A DNA stretch of 64,000 bases from Salvia splendens (lineage: Eukaryota; Streptophyta; Magnoliopsida; Lamiales; Lamiaceae): assembly GCF_004379255.2 (NCBI RefSeq), contig NC_056051.1:2134062-2198061 (forward strand), in the 5' to 3' direction. How positions within the stretch are numbered: position 1 is the first letter of the stretch; each line of letters begins with the position of its first letter. The position numbers and the translations under genes were made by a program. Shown here piece after piece: positions 20,350 to 33,026 of the stretch. The notes below the pieces were generated by a model. The model was not told the origin of the DNA. It saw nothing but the letters and a program-made list of their open reading frames with translations, and did not search any database.

Positions 20350-20717
20350 GAACATTTGGACAAACTTTGGCGGATGAAATTATTAAAATTGTGTACTTTT
20401 ATTTTTTTAGGATTTTAATTGTGTGCTTTTTTATTTTTTTAAGTTTAAGTTGTAACTTTGTTTTAATGTTGTGTGTTTTTTAATAAAATGTGTTTGTTTT
20501 TTTATTAAAGTGTGTTTGTTTTAATTGAATTGAGTTGGAAATAAAAATAAAAAATGAAATTGAATGAATAATAATTTAAGGAACGGTTAAGGAACGGAGG
20601 GTTGCAGGTTCCGTTCCTTAGTTAAAGAATGGAGTAAAAAAGTACAGTGGGGCCCGCAAATAGTAGTTTAAGGAACGGTTTAGGAACGGTATAGGAACAG
20701 CGTTGTGGATGGCCTAA

Positions 20718-21902
20718 TCGATTAATGTTTTTTCAGCCTATTTAGCCCTTATTTATTTAACTAATAAACACTGGCGTGGTTTGTGAGCTGGAGAGAGAAA
20801 ACTCAGAACCGAATCAAATAAATCTCCCTCTCTTCTACCACCCTGGCACCTCACTCTTTCCTCTCCATCTCTCTCGTTTACTGCATTCTACCTCATCTAT
20901 TGCGATCGCGATCTCCCAGTTGAAATTTCCATCCGGGCTTCCGCCAAATTCTACTCCTCATCAAGATTTTACCGGGTAAAAAGTAAAGCTACCATCTTTT
21001 TCACTTCCATCTGCGTGAATCTTGTGTGGTCAATGTGGGTTATGCTTCACACGGTGAGTGGACTGAAGGTTCAAGAACACTTTTTGTTCTTCGAAGCTAT
21101 TGAGCTGGTTAGTAGAATTTTAGCTGCCATTTGCCTGATGAATTTACTGCGCTGTTTTTACTGTCAATTCTGTGTTGTTTTCAAGTATGAATGTTGCTGT
21201 AAGAAGTTGTTGTGAATTATGCCTTGTAGCCGAATATTTTGATTGTTGATTTCAAATTTTCTATTTTTTTGAAAATGAATTTCTGGGTTTATTTTCGCCT
21301 TGTAATTTGATTTTTTTATCCGTTAGGTCTTTCTTATTAGCTGTAGTTGACTTGAAGGTGTTAAGGATCTTGAAATCTTTATCTTAATGATCATGTAGAT
21401 TGGTGGTTGCATCGTGTGAGTTAGTGGGATTAGTCTTGTCAACATGAGTAGTATTGAAATTGAGGTGAAGATAATTAATCTGGCTGTTATAATATTTTCC
21501 AGTTGCTAAACAGCTGCATTTTATCATACACGGGTTTTAGAGCCGGGCCATGGGTTAGGTGGTTGTGTGAGCAAGCCCTTTGCCTGATCTATGGAGGCAA
21601 CTTTTGGGTGTTTATGCTTATGATTCTGAGTGACTCTGAGACTCTTAATAGTTGTCGAACGGATAGGGTATTGAATCTGGTTGCTATTATTTGTGTGCAG
21701 AGAAGGAGTTAGACAGCTGCATTTGCTCATACAATGTTTTTAAGGTTAGGCCGTTGGGCTTAATGTGAGCACGTCATTTTAGCAGTGGGGTTTAGTGGAT
21801 ATGTGAGCAGGGCCTTTGCTTGCACTCTGGAGGAAAGTTTTGGGTGTTTATGTTTATGAATCTGAGGTAGCAAAGTGTCTCTGAGATTGACTGTAGCTGC
21901 GG
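20718..21902 (+). promoter_or_regulatory. promoter, 5' UTR and probable 5' UTR intron of the P4-ATPase gene
   Basis: A CT-rich leader near 20820-20960 is followed by a possible donor (ACCGG|GTAAAA at about 20977). An acceptor TGTAG just before the ATG at 21903 would end a 5' UTR intron of about 0.9 kb. Within it, about 21500-21700 and 21710-21890 are degenerate copies of each other; both contain AGCTGCATTT..CATACA and TTTTGGGTGTTTATG words. The intron is inferred. Confidence 0.5.
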
Positions 21903-24900
21903 ATGGCTCGGGGTAGGATAAGAGCAAGGATCCGAAGGAGCCAGCTTTATACATTTGGTTGCTTCAGGCCACAAACTTATGAAGAAGATGGCCCACATGA
22001 CTTCCGTGGACCTGGTTACTCACGAGTGGTTCACTGCAACGAACCTCGTATGCACGAGAAAAAACCTCTCAAATATTGCTCGAACTACATATCCACCACT
22101 AAGTACAATGTTGTTACATTTCTGCCAAAAGCCATATTTGAACAATTCAGACGTGTTGCCAACCTTTACTTTCTTCTTGCTGCGATCTTGTCGCTGACTC
22201 CTATATCACCATTCTCCGCTCTGAGTATGATTGCACCTTTGGCTTTTGTGGTCGGACTGAGTATGGCTAAAGAAGCTCTGGAAGATTGGCGTCGGTTTAT
22301 ACAGGATATGAAGGTCAATTTGCGAAAAGCTCGTGTACATAAAAAGGACGGTTTATTTGGTCTTAAACCGTGGATGAAGCTTAGGGTTGGAGATATAGTG
22401 AAGGTGGAGAAGGATAAATTCTTCCCTGCAGATTTGCTTCTGTTATCTTCCAGTTATGAAGATGGAATATGTTATGTTGAAACAATGAACTTGGACGGGG
22501 AGACTAATTTGAAGGTGAAACGATCTTTAGAGGTAACACTCCCCCTGGATGATGATCAAACTTTCAATGAGTTTAAGGCAACCATAAAATGTGAGGATCC
22601 CAATCCTAGCCTTTACACTTTTGTTGGTAATTTCGAGTATGATCGACAGATCTATCCTCTTGATCCCAGTCAAATTCTCCTCAGAGACTCGAAGCTTCGA
22701 AATACAGCCTACATATATGGAGTGGTGATATTCACTGGTCCTGATAGCAAAGTTATGCAGAATTCCACGAGATCTCCTTCTAAAAGGAGTAGGATTGAGA
22801 AACAAATGGACAAAATAATATACATACTTTTCAGCTTCCTCGTGTTCATCTCCATCATCAGCTCCATTGGTTTTATTGTGAAGACTAAATACGATTTGCC
22901 AAAGAAGTGGTACTTACAGGTTCCAGATAGAGAAAACCTATACGATCCAGGGAACCCTCTGAGGTCTGGATTCTATCATCTAATCACTGCTCTGATATTA
23001 TATGGATACTTGATACCAATATCCCTCTATGTGTCGATTGAGGTTGTGAAAGTCCTCCAAGCATTATTCATAAACCGGGATGTTGAGATGTTTGATGTAG
23101 AGACTGGAACTCCAGCTCAAGCCCGAACGTCAAACTTGAATGAGGAACTGGGACAAGTTGATACAATCCTTTCAGATAAAACCGGCACCCTGACTTGCAA
23201 CCAAATGGACTTCCTGAAATGCTCGATTGCTGGTACTGCTTATGGCATGTGTGCTAGTGATGTGGAACTTGCTGCTGCCAAACAGATCTCCATGGACTTG
23301 GACGGCCACAGCCAAGCTAGTACGCCTCATTCTTGGCGAAAAAGCGGGTGCAGTTTCGGAGAACCGGAAATTGAATTAGAGTCTGTTGTTTCTTCAAAAA
23401 ATGAAATGGATCCGAGGCATCCCATAAAGGGGTTCAGCTTTGAGGATTGTCGCCTCATGAATGGGAATTGGTGTAAAGAACCCAATGCAGATGTTATCCT
23501 ATTATTTTTCAGGATACTGTCGATTTGCCACACTGCCATTCCAGAACACAATGAAGAGACCGGAGCCTTCACCTATGAAGCAGAATCACCTGATGAAGCT
23601 GCATTTCTTGTTGCTGCGAGAGAATTTGGTTTTGAGTTCTGCAGACGGACGCAGTCAAGCATATTTGTCCGTGAGAGATATTGTCCCTCTGAAGAGCCTA
23701 TCGAACGGTGAGACCATTAATTGATATTTGCAGTTCTGGTCTTGTGATTGACGTCTTGACATATATTTTTGTAATATGCAGGGAATACAAAGTTCTCAAT
23801 TTGTTGGATTTCACTAGCAAAAGGAAGAGAATGTCTGTCATTGTTAGGGATGAGGATGGACAGATCTTTGTCTTTTGCAAAGGAGCTGACAGGTAAAATC
23901 GGACAATCTAAGTAACGGAAAATAATATTATTGTTCTATTTGTAATTCCTTGTTTACGTGAAGGGCTTTGTCTGTGTTGATAATTTCTACTGCTTTTATT
24001 TGCTCTAACTGCTATTATGCAAACTTTGTTTTGCAGCATCGTCTTTGATAGGCTAGCAAGGAATGGTAGAATGTATGAGGAACTAACCACAAAGCATTTG
24101 AACGAATATGGTGAGGTTGGTTTGAGAACACTAGCCCTTGCCTACAAGAAACTTGAGGAAGACAAATATGCTGCTTGGAACGAAGAGTTTATCAGAGCAA
24201 AAACTGCAATAAGTGGTGATAGAGAAGCAATGCTCGAACGGGTTGCTGATATGATGGAAAAGGACTTCATACTTGTCGGTGCAACTGCTGTAGAGGACAA
24301 ATTACAGAATGGAGTACGACTTATATCTTATCAATGCTTTGACCCAATCAATTCTCTATCTCTCTCTCCCATCTTATTTTCTCCTTGTTACTTCTGTGTA
24401 GGTGCCTCAGTGTATAGACAAACTAGCACAAGCTGGTTTAAAGATCTGGGTTCTGACAGGTGATAAGATGGAAACTGCAATTAATATAGGGTATGACTCT
24501 TAACTATTTATAGTATCTAACTTGTCATATGGCAACTCAATGGTTGAGGCTTTGCAAATGCTAACCGAAACCTCGTCGTTGTGCAGATTCTCTTGTAGTT
24601 TGCTTCGACAGGGAATGAAGCAGATATGTATAACATCAATGAACACGGATGCATTAGTCCAAGATCCCAAACAGGTAGCTTCTTTTGCCAAGAATGTGGG
24701 GTATGGGGAAAATGTATCCATCTATGGAAGCCTTAATTACATCTTCTGCTCTGTAGGCTTTAAAAGAGCATATCTTAATGCAAATTACCAATGCCACCCA
24801 AATGATTAAGCTGGAAAAGGATCCCCATGCGGCATTTGCTCTGATCATTGATGGAAAAACTCTAACTTATGCCTTGGAGGACGACATGAAGATTCCATTC

Positions 24901-26654
24901 TTGAATTTAGCAATTTGTTGTGCTTCTGTCATATGCTGCCGTGTCTCACCTAAGCAGAAAGCTCTGGTAGGATATATATTCTTGTCCTCTCAAGAATTTC
25001 ATAATCTGTCGCTTTGCCAATTTTGTTGGATATATGCAATTGTTCACGGTGGGGCTTTTTTCCTCGCTCAAATTCTCACAGTTGGTTATGCTCTCCACCA
25101 TTAGGTAACAAGATTAGTGAAAGAAGGAACCGGGAAAACGACACTGGCAATTGGTGATGGTGCTAATGATGTTGGCATGATTCAAGAAGCAGATATCGGT
25201 GTTGGCATTAGTGGATGTGAAGGAATGCAGGTTGGTCAAAAAACACTGTTGCGTACACAACTTATACACATTCGAACTTACTAATTTTTTGTCTCAGAAA
25301 TATGGTGTTTCTTGCATTGATGCACTATTGTAGCGTTAATTAAGCATATTTAACTGAAATAGAGCACTAGATATGTTGATTATTGATTAATGAATTTTAC
25401 CTTTTGGTGAAAAAGATATTACACCACATACTTATATAGCTCGCAAAATGCTTTTACGTACACATACTGTTTTTCCGTACATTCCAAAACTGGGTTACTC
25501 ATATGCTATCTGCAGGCAGTGATGGCTAGCGACTTCGCTATTGCACAGTTCAGATTTCTGGAGAAGCTTCTGGTCGTACACGGTCATTGGTGTTACAAAA
25601 GGATTGCTCAGATGGTAATTCCTTGTGGCCTGAATCCGTATCACCATAACGCAAAATCCCGAAGTCTGTGCTTTAATTTTGACTCCGGGAAATTCAATAT
25701 CTGAATGCAGATTTGCTATTTCTTCTATAAAAACATCGCTTTTGGCCTTACAATCTTCTACTTTGAGGCGTTTGCTGGCTTTTCCGGCCAATCGGTGTAT
25801 GTTGACTGGTACATGATCCTGTTCAATGTTGTTCTTACATCCTTGCCTGTCATTTCGCTTGGGGTGTTTGAACAGGATGTAGATTCTGAAGTATGCTTAC
25901 AGGTTAGGTTGCCCTCTCTGTCTCTGTCTCTGTCTCTGCTTGTATTGTAGTATATTTGTATTCATGAAAAATGTTGATGCAACTGCAGTTTCCAGCTCTA
26001 TACCAACAAGGCCCAAAAAACCTGTTCTTCGACTGGTCCAGAATATTCGGGTGGATGGCAAATGGGCTATACACATCCCTCATCGTGTTTTTCCTCAACA
26101 TCATCATCTACTACGACCAGGCCTTCCGGGCTTCGGGCCAGACCGCTGACATGACTGCCCTCGGGACTGCTATGTTCACTGGCGTCATATGGGCCGTGAA
26201 CTGCCAAGTTGCTCTAACAATGAGCCACTTCACATGGATCCAACACCTATTCGTGTGGGGCAGTGTCGCCTTCTGGTACATCTTTCTCTTCATCTATGGA
26301 GAGCTGAACTACGCCCTTGATGTGAACGCCTTCAGGATCCTCACTGAAGTTCTCGGCCCGGCCCCAATCTACTGGAGCGCCACCTTGCTGGTGACCGTCG
26401 TGTGCAACCTGCCTTACCTCGCCCACATCTCCTTCCAGCGGCTGGTGAACCCGCTCGACCACCACGTCATACAGGAGATCAAGTACTACAAGAAGCACAT
26501 CCGGGATCACCGGATGTGGAAGGCCGAGCGGAGCAAGGCCCGCCACTCGACTAAGATCGGCTTCACGGCAAGAGTGGACGCGACGATCAGGGTGTTGAAA
26601 GGGAGACTCAACAAAAAGTATTCGATCAACAATGGCGTACAACAACAAACGTGA
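21903..26654 (+). CDS. ALA: phospholipid-transporting P4-ATPase (flippase), ALA8-12 type, ten coding exons
   Basis: Complete gene. Exons: 21903-23707, 23782-23892, 24037-24313, 24402-24490, 24587-24674, 24757-24966, 25105-25230, 25516-25614, 25711-25902, 25989-26654. All introns are GT-AG and phases agree, giving 1,220 residues, the normal family length. Visible motifs: actuator DGET at 198-201, PISL in TM4 at 372-375, phosphorylated aspartate D425 in DKTGTLT, and hinge GDGAND at 877-882. The C-terminus is basic. It would flip phospholipids to the cytosolic leaflet, with an ALIS/Cdc50-type beta subunit. The N-terminus [20 protein letters not shown] resembles Arabidopsis ALA9-ALA12; the exact orthologue is not assigned. 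No lesion seen. Confidence 0.95.
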
Positions 26655-26960
26655 TTCTGCATACAGATTTTTGTTTTTCTTGATGTTATTAGTGTTTATT
26701 TTTGTTTTCTTTATATATTGGAAGTCGATGTTTTTAGTTGTTTTGGTTTGGTCGAAATCTTGTATTAATTATTTGTTCAAGTAGTGAGAGCTCAAGTGAG
26801 GTGTGTACGTAGGAATAGTTTGTAAAATCACATCACGTATTCTACAAAACTTTAATGATAGGTACATATATGCACTTCATTTTTGTTTATGGAAAATTAA
26901 TCTATTTCTATAATTAGTGTTATAATTGTGTAGGTAGCAAAGTCCATCTCTATTTTCCTT
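26655..26960 (+). other. 3' UTR and spacer after the P4-ATPase
   Basis: T-rich sequence typical of a plant 3' UTR, then spacer. Nothing else seen. Confidence 0.5.
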
Positions 26961-26964
26961 CTCC

Positions 26965-27625
26965 CATGTCAGTAGCCCATCTCAGCCTATCTTTAGGGAC
27001 CTGCTGGACGCTGCCTTCCCCTTCCGCTTGGCCGTTTTAATGCCCATCGGACGCTTCTGGGTAAGAGGCGAAGGCAACATATCAGCATCTTTGGTGATGT
27101 CGATGGAGTTACCGCCGCCACTGCTGCTACTATAGGTGCCGGATACCCCGAGCCTCATCTGCTTCGGGGTGTTCGGCTCCAACCTTTTTTAGAATTTGGG
27201 GGACTCCTTCAGGATCTGCCAGACATCCCAATACTTGATCTGGGGAAAAATGTCGTCGTCGTAGAACTACCACATCGACAATTCTTTCACATCGTTCATA
27301 CTTTCCGCTGGTTATCGTCCGGAGGTTGTTCTCGTAGATGCAGTTGAATTTGGTGACGTCGGCCTTCATCCAGTCAAAATGTTTGCGGAGTTGGTCCCTG
27401 TTGTCGAACTTCGCAACACTTAATCATATCTCTCCATTGTGTCTGCATATTCGACGATATCAGATCCTTCGACACATTGACCCAACATCTGGCAACAACA
27501 ATTGACTCAGCCGCCGGACTATAGTTCATATTATTTTTCAGAAATTCCATTTTAATCACCATATTGCATTCAATAGGAATTTTTCGTCGGTTTGTTTTTT
27601 TAGTAGATAGGAACTGATAAAACAA
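26965..27625 (-). pseudogene. relic of a PIF/Harbinger ORF1 (SANT/NAM-associated type)
   Basis: Pieces in different frames together resemble the DNA-binding ORF1 of plant Harbinger elements. SPAAESIVVARCWVNVSKD is the SANT-like start, MKADVTKFNCIYENNLRTI the middle, and KQMRLGVSGTYSSSS with KRPMGIKTAKRKGKAAS the C-terminal region. Several frameshifts and stops break it. It lies where the last exon(s) of the CRTISO pseudogene should be. Confidence 0.65.
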
Positions 27626-27678
27626 GTCAAGTTCGATGATTGATTACAACAGCAACAGTTTATATTTGGTTAGCATAC

Positions 27679-30622
27679 CGTTGTGTTGAAGGGCATGCCC
27701 AGTAAGGTAAGCCCTTTGGAACATTTCGAGGCATTGCCACTATCAATGGCCAAATATCGCCGATGTGTGTGTCTTTGGTGTCCCCACCTGCCATATTCGG
27801 AAGCATCACTGACATAATAACATTTTGTGTCTTCAACTGACATGGACAAGAAATCATAATATTTTTGTCCAGTGAAGATAATATAATTATTTTCTCCTTC
27901 CCCTCGTCAGGCAACTATTTATTAAAGTAGTTATGTACAGTGAAATTATTTTAATTCATCGCTCAAGTGATATACAGTATAAATCTAGAAGTTACAATAA
28001 AAAAATGTTAAGCATCAACTCCAAAACCAATGTTGTGGAGTAAGTTTCAGTACCTCCTTAAAAACTATAGATGACTTCAGTCCAGGGAATAGTTTCTTCT
28101 CGAGCCTGTTAATTATCTCTCCGGCCACACGTTCCTTCTTTTCTTCATAATCCTTGCGCGACAGACCCTGTAGAAAGATGGAAATTTGAATTAAACTCTG
28201 AAAAGTTCAAAAAGAAAAATTGGTAGTAAGAAAAACTAATGCTTTTAATAGAATAAGAGATATAAAGAAACCTCCCAGTCCTCAACCGAAGAAGTCGTGA
28301 AAATGTGAAGAATGTGGTTTCCTTCTGGAGCCAATGATTTATCGAGGACAGTTGGAATGCTCAGAAATATACTTCCATAAGGGATTTCCAAGTTTTTCCA
28401 GTCATCCTAATATTAATAAGGTAAACCAAATTAAATAATTACTTATATAACAAACTAATACATACTCTAGGATGAAATGGTGGCAATCGGTATCCGGTGG
28501 TAAAACATCAGCTTTAATCCCCACATGAATAGAGAGAAAAGATGGCGCTTTAACATATGCCTCCTGAAACCTTTTTTCTTCCTTGGGTAAATTTTCTTTT
28601 TTCAAGAGCTTGCCTACAGCAGCTGTGTCAACAGTTTCATAGCTCACAATGATAAAGAAGATAATGCAAGTGTAAACTGAGATTTGGAAACTCACCGAAG
28701 GTATCCCATCTAGTGGCATTTGAAATTATGGTTTTAGCATAAAATTGCCTTCCATCTGATAGATTCACCCCCACCTATAAAATGAGACAAGCGAACCGTG
28801 TCTTTCCTTAATGATCTCAGGGAAACAGACCATGAAACCCTTTGCTAATGACTTTGCAATTTCTCCAACTCCTCCAACAGGATAGTTGATCCCACCAAAA
28901 TGTCTATCACATACAACCTAGAAGAGAGGAATTTTAGAACACATGGCATGAAAGGAAAGTAGGGCAAATAAGGGGGTTAAGTAGGGAACATTCTGCAAAA
29001 AGATTAATCCCCATCAATCTCTAAAATCTACATGGAGCAAGAATAAATAAAATAGATTACCATGCTTGCATTGATCATAGGTGTCCGCTTACCATTAACC
29101 GTACTCACAATGAAACACTGAAAAGCAAGAAACACTGATTAAATATTTTTAGTCCAAAAGGTTAGTTTATTCATAACATACTCGGTAAGTTCACCTCAGC
29201 ATCAATAAAGGACAACAACTCAGGATCTTTGATAAACTTTCGAGCAATGTCACCAGCATTTTGGGGAAGATAGTAGGCTGAGATGAATAGTGAAAGCACC
29301 CATCAGCAAAAATAAGCAAGCGCATTTTGCAGTTTATAGCAAAGTAATTTCAATTAAAAATTTATAATCCATATCAGAGTATTAATAGCCTAAACCCATT
29401 ACTTTGTTGGCTCTTCCCTTAAATCATGGGCTAAAGACCTCCAAATACAGGGAGAAGACAAACCAAGCAGAACATATTACTTATATCAAGAGACAAAAGG
29501 GAAAAAGGTAGATATGAATATCCTCTAATATAGTTTACTATATAATCGTCATGATGAGAGAATGTTAGTGCAAACCAATATGCAAAAAAACACCAATCAC
29601 CTAGAGTCAAGCATTCAACAGGCTTCTTAAAAAATTGCCCAAAAAGGTAGATTGGCTCCCTCCAGTGACTTCAATTCGAGCGAGTTCAGTGCATTGTAGA
29701 CCTGATCATATATCCAAGAGAATGAAATGTTAATTCAGACATTGTGAACAACCTAAAAAAGCAAACAATCACTTTAATCGGAACAAACCTGCCAGCAGAC
29801 ACCGTAGAATTTGAGGATCCCTTCTTTCTCATGAGGGAATTTACTAATAAGTTCTGAAATGAACTTGTTATATTCTCTATCCACTTGGACAGAGAGGCCA
29901 TTAGGTAAATGAAAATGAACAGTGGTGGGATCAGGTATCACTTCTAGCCTAGCTCCCACGGCTGCTAATGCTTGTGTGATCAAATTCAAATTTCCCTGCA
30001 AATACAAAGGTGAAATTGAGTTTAAAGTGTAATGTCATTGATCACATCTATACAACTGCATGTTCAAATCCCCTAGTTCTCAATCATTGGGCACTCTATG
30101 CAAATTACTACTACATTCTTCTCATTCCCCCAATAAATGAAGTCGAATGCGAAAACAAGCTAACCTTTTCGCTGAAACCAAACATGACCGATGATCCAAC
30201 ATCGAATTTAAAGCCATCCCTCTCATAAAACCCAGAGCTTCCTCCAGGAATCACATACTTCTCCAAGACCAAAACTTTTGCCCCTTTCACCGCCAGCTGT
30301 GGCGCTGCCACCAGCCCCCCAATCTCGGAACCTATAACAATTGCATCGTAGAAGCAGCTATCCCTCCCACTTGTCCCAGAAGTCTCTACCACTTCCCCAA
30401 CATCAACAGCCGATTTCAACCTAAAAAGACTGCTCCTTTTCTCACCCTTGCCCCTCCTGGCCCCAAATTCCAACCCATCACTATCGAATTCAAGGAATTC
30501 AAATGGTTTAAACAGAGAATCCTGCGATTTTGGTTTCTGGGGTTTCGGCTGCTCAAAGGCTCAGGCTTACTTAAAATTGAGCGATGGAAGGAAACCCCAG
30601 AACTGAGGATGCTCATTTTCAA
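27679..30622 (-). pseudogene. CRTISO: prolycopene isomerase (CRTISO) pseudogene
   Basis: Eleven exons of a plastid carotenoid isomerase can be followed on the minus strand: about 30165-30622, 29789-29995, 29601-29701, 29195-29277, 29061-29117, about 28790-28917, 28696-28774, about 28466-28613, 28272-28406, 28054-28167, 27679-27787. Functional CRTISO converts tetra-cis-lycopene to all-trans-lycopene using FAD. Lesions: the dinucleotide-binding motif reads VIGSEIGGL instead of GSGIGG (codon 30324-30326); frameshifts in exon 1 (near 30475), exon 3 and exon 11; decay after AKG in exon 6; and the C-terminal exon(s) with GDSCFPGQG-type sequence are absent. Introns are retained, so it is a decayed gene copy, not a retrocopy. 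Confidence 0.9.
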
Positions 30623-31332
30623 AATTATTATTCAAGAAACAATCAATATCCGGAGATTGTCAAGAAAGTGATTCTTGCAAGAGCTTATTCCAAGTCACAG
30701 AATTTAGGTGTTAAAGATAGTTTGGCAGTTTGAGGTATGTTGGTGATTGAGTTAGGTTGGGTTTATAGTGGTAGAGGCGGCCATTGGATTCAGGCTTTAA
30801 TGGGGAACTGGTTTGGAAGTATTTGGAGGGAAATTAATGGCGAAACTAGGAGTTGAACTGTCGATGAATTGGAATTGATTTGGGGAAAAGATCCATTTAC
30901 AGAGTGATTCTTCCCAAGATGAGACAAAATCTCAGACTATATTCAACTCTTTTTACCGGGAACCAAAATATCCACTTTTTAATTAATAAAAAAATAAATA
31001 AATACTTCCTATTATTTACTTTATTATGATTAAATGAAGTTGAAAATTTATGTCTAAAATTAAATGGTAAGTACAATGTTTAATTTTTAATTATATAAAA
31101 TGTAATATAAAAGGTTAACACAAACAAAATCAATAATACTCCTAGTTTTTATGATAGATGTAAAAACTCATTATAGCTAATACTCCTATTATTATATAGA
31201 TATGGTAAAATAGGAAAATATGAATATTTTCCTATTTTAATATGTCCACTAATGTATTAGGAATAAAATATGAATTAGGTAATTAATTAATTCTATAGAG
31301 ATAAAATACAAGTTATTTATTCATCAAAAACG
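30623..31332. other. spacer upstream of the CRTISO pseudogene
   Basis: Presumed former 5' UTR and promoter, then AT-rich DNA. No gene seen. Confidence 0.5.
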
Positions 31333-31407
31333 TAAAATCATTAAAATAATACATACTCATAATTTTTCAAAACAAATGCTTATTTTTATAGAACGCACCA
31401 CCCTAAT
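31333..31407 (+). repeat. 75-bp inverted repeat, left copy
   Basis: Nearly identical (one visible mismatch, CACCACCC against CACAACCC) to the reverse complement of 32215-32289. The 0.8 kb between the copies shows no coding sequence. The pair could be TIRs of an element or a local inverted duplication. Confidence 0.75.
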
Positions 31408-32214
31408 CTATATTAATCTAAAGTGCCAGTTGGGTAAAATGACACTTTTGCCCTTTTTGGAGGGAAATCATTTATTGATTAAATTAATTAATTAATTCTG
31501 TAAAAAAAGTAAAAGTCATAAAAATGGAGTATCAAAAAGCTGCTGCATATGGACGAGAATCAATGCAAAACTTCCCAAACACTTCAATACACAATGCAGA
31601 GCTTCCCAAATACTCCAATACCAAATTTCTCCCCTCTATAAATATCGAAGAAAAAAAGAACATGAACTTAACAAAATCTGTACAAAAACGCAAGATCAAA
31701 ATACTTGATTAAGTACTGTCGAAGCCGGCATAGCAGCCGAACTGCGGGCGGAGAATGGTGGAAGAATATTACAGCAAAACAATAAAAAAATATTAATCTT
31801 GGGAATGAAGAAAGTTGAACCAAATCAAATCTTGAAATGTCGGAGCACACCACAACCTGGCCGGTTGTGGTGAAGCAAGGCGGTGGAGCGGCGGGGCTAA
31901 TATAATAATGAGAAAGCTCCAACTCTTAAAGCTCTAATCATAATGTGCAAAATTTGTGTTGTATCTTATTGCAGGAAAACGCGTGGTATGCAAGCTAATC
32001 ACTAATATACAGCAGAAACGCCCAATCCACAGATACAAAATCGAGATAAAAAACACAAAACATTAAACTACAGAAAGGAAATCATCTAGTAATTGTTCGA
32101 GGCCATACCTCATGGTTGCAGATTAGAGGTTGAGCGGATGTAGCAGAAGATCAACACGCAGATTAGTGCTGTGTGATTTTATTAAAAGGTAGAAATTTGG
32201 GATTGTTTCCTATC

Positions 32215-32289
32215 AATTAGGGTTGTGCGTTCTATAAAAATAAGCATTTGTTTTGAAAAATTATGAGTATGTATTATTTTAATGATTTT
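32215..32289 (-). repeat. 75-bp inverted repeat, right copy, abutting the POP4 relic
   Basis: Inverted partner of 31333-31407. Its right edge coincides with the point where the last POP4 exon loses similarity (after HGDK), so it marks the truncation of that gene. Confidence 0.75.
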
Positions 32290-32483
32290 ATCTCCATGCA
32301 GTGTAATCTTCCAGCAATCTACTTCGAGCATAAAAACAGAAAACTTTTTGGGCACAACTGCAAAATAAAACATCACTCAAACAAAAGATCAAGAACATCA
32401 TTTCCAGTTGATGGGAGAAAATTATTACCTTTGAATATGTTATCCTCTGCAACAATTCCAAATGTGTCTTTGGTTTCTCGAAC

Positions 32484-32980
32484 TGTAGGGTGGCTATGCC
32501 TTAAATGCTTAGCCTTACCTTTTTGACTTAGGCATAACAGCTGTCTTCTGAAGATTATGGCTCCTTATTTCTTGCTGAAATGCAAGTCATATATGTGGAG
32601 ATTTGTGAGTGTGTACGTGATATTTTTGGAGCACACATTGTGGACTTTCTCTTCAACCATTTTTGCCTATAAAAGGAGCATGGGAGAATGCCTTTGGTGC
32701 AGCACCACTACTACTTCAGAACAAAGCTTCAAAGCTTCTGCCTTCTTCTCTCTTTTGTAGCTTAGGCTTTCTAATTCCATTATCCTAAAATATTGGTGTT
32801 AGCCTTTTGTAATCATCCCCACATTATTAGTGAAATTTTCTCCTCCGGCCGTGGACGTAGGTCGCATTGACCGAACCACGTAAATTCTTGTGTCCACTGT
32901 CCAATTTATATTTCTTTCTCTTGTCTTTGTTATTACAATTTTTGGGTTATTAGATTGAACCGGAACTCCGATTCCTAACA
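32484..32980 (+). repeat. 5' LTR of copia-1
   Basis: Begins TGTAGGGTGG and ends CCTAACA. Contains a TATAAAAGG promoter element at 32668-32676, so transcription is expected to start near 32700. Confidence 0.95.
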
Positions 32981-32983
32981 AAC

Positions 32984-32995
32984 TGGTATCAGAGC
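32984..32995 (+). other. primer binding site of copia-1
   Basis: TGGTATCAGAGC, complementary to the 3' end of initiator methionine tRNA, lies 3 bp after the 5' LTR, as usual in copia elements. Confidence 0.9.
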
Positions 32996-33026
32996 CGGTT
33001 TTCCGGTTCTGAAATAATCTATAGCC

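Larger units (their letters stand above)
17244..20714 (+). mobile_element. PIF/Harbinger DNA transposon, 3.47 kb
   Basis: Left end GGTCATCCACTACGCTGTCT and right end (reverse complement) GGCCATCCACAACGCTGTTC start TIRs that stay similar for about 160 bp (17244-17405 and 20553-20714). Flanking trinucleotides are TGA and TAA, an imperfect version of the family's TWA target duplication. Inside are a 73-bp promoter-like array, a GC-rich fold-back and an intact transposase ORF. The SANT/Myb-like ORF1 usual for this superfamily is not present inside. Confidence 0.85.

Noticed and set aside
19260..20377. Long ORFs in other frames over the transposase
   Set aside because: Shadows of the GC-rich transposase gene, which alone shows family motifs.
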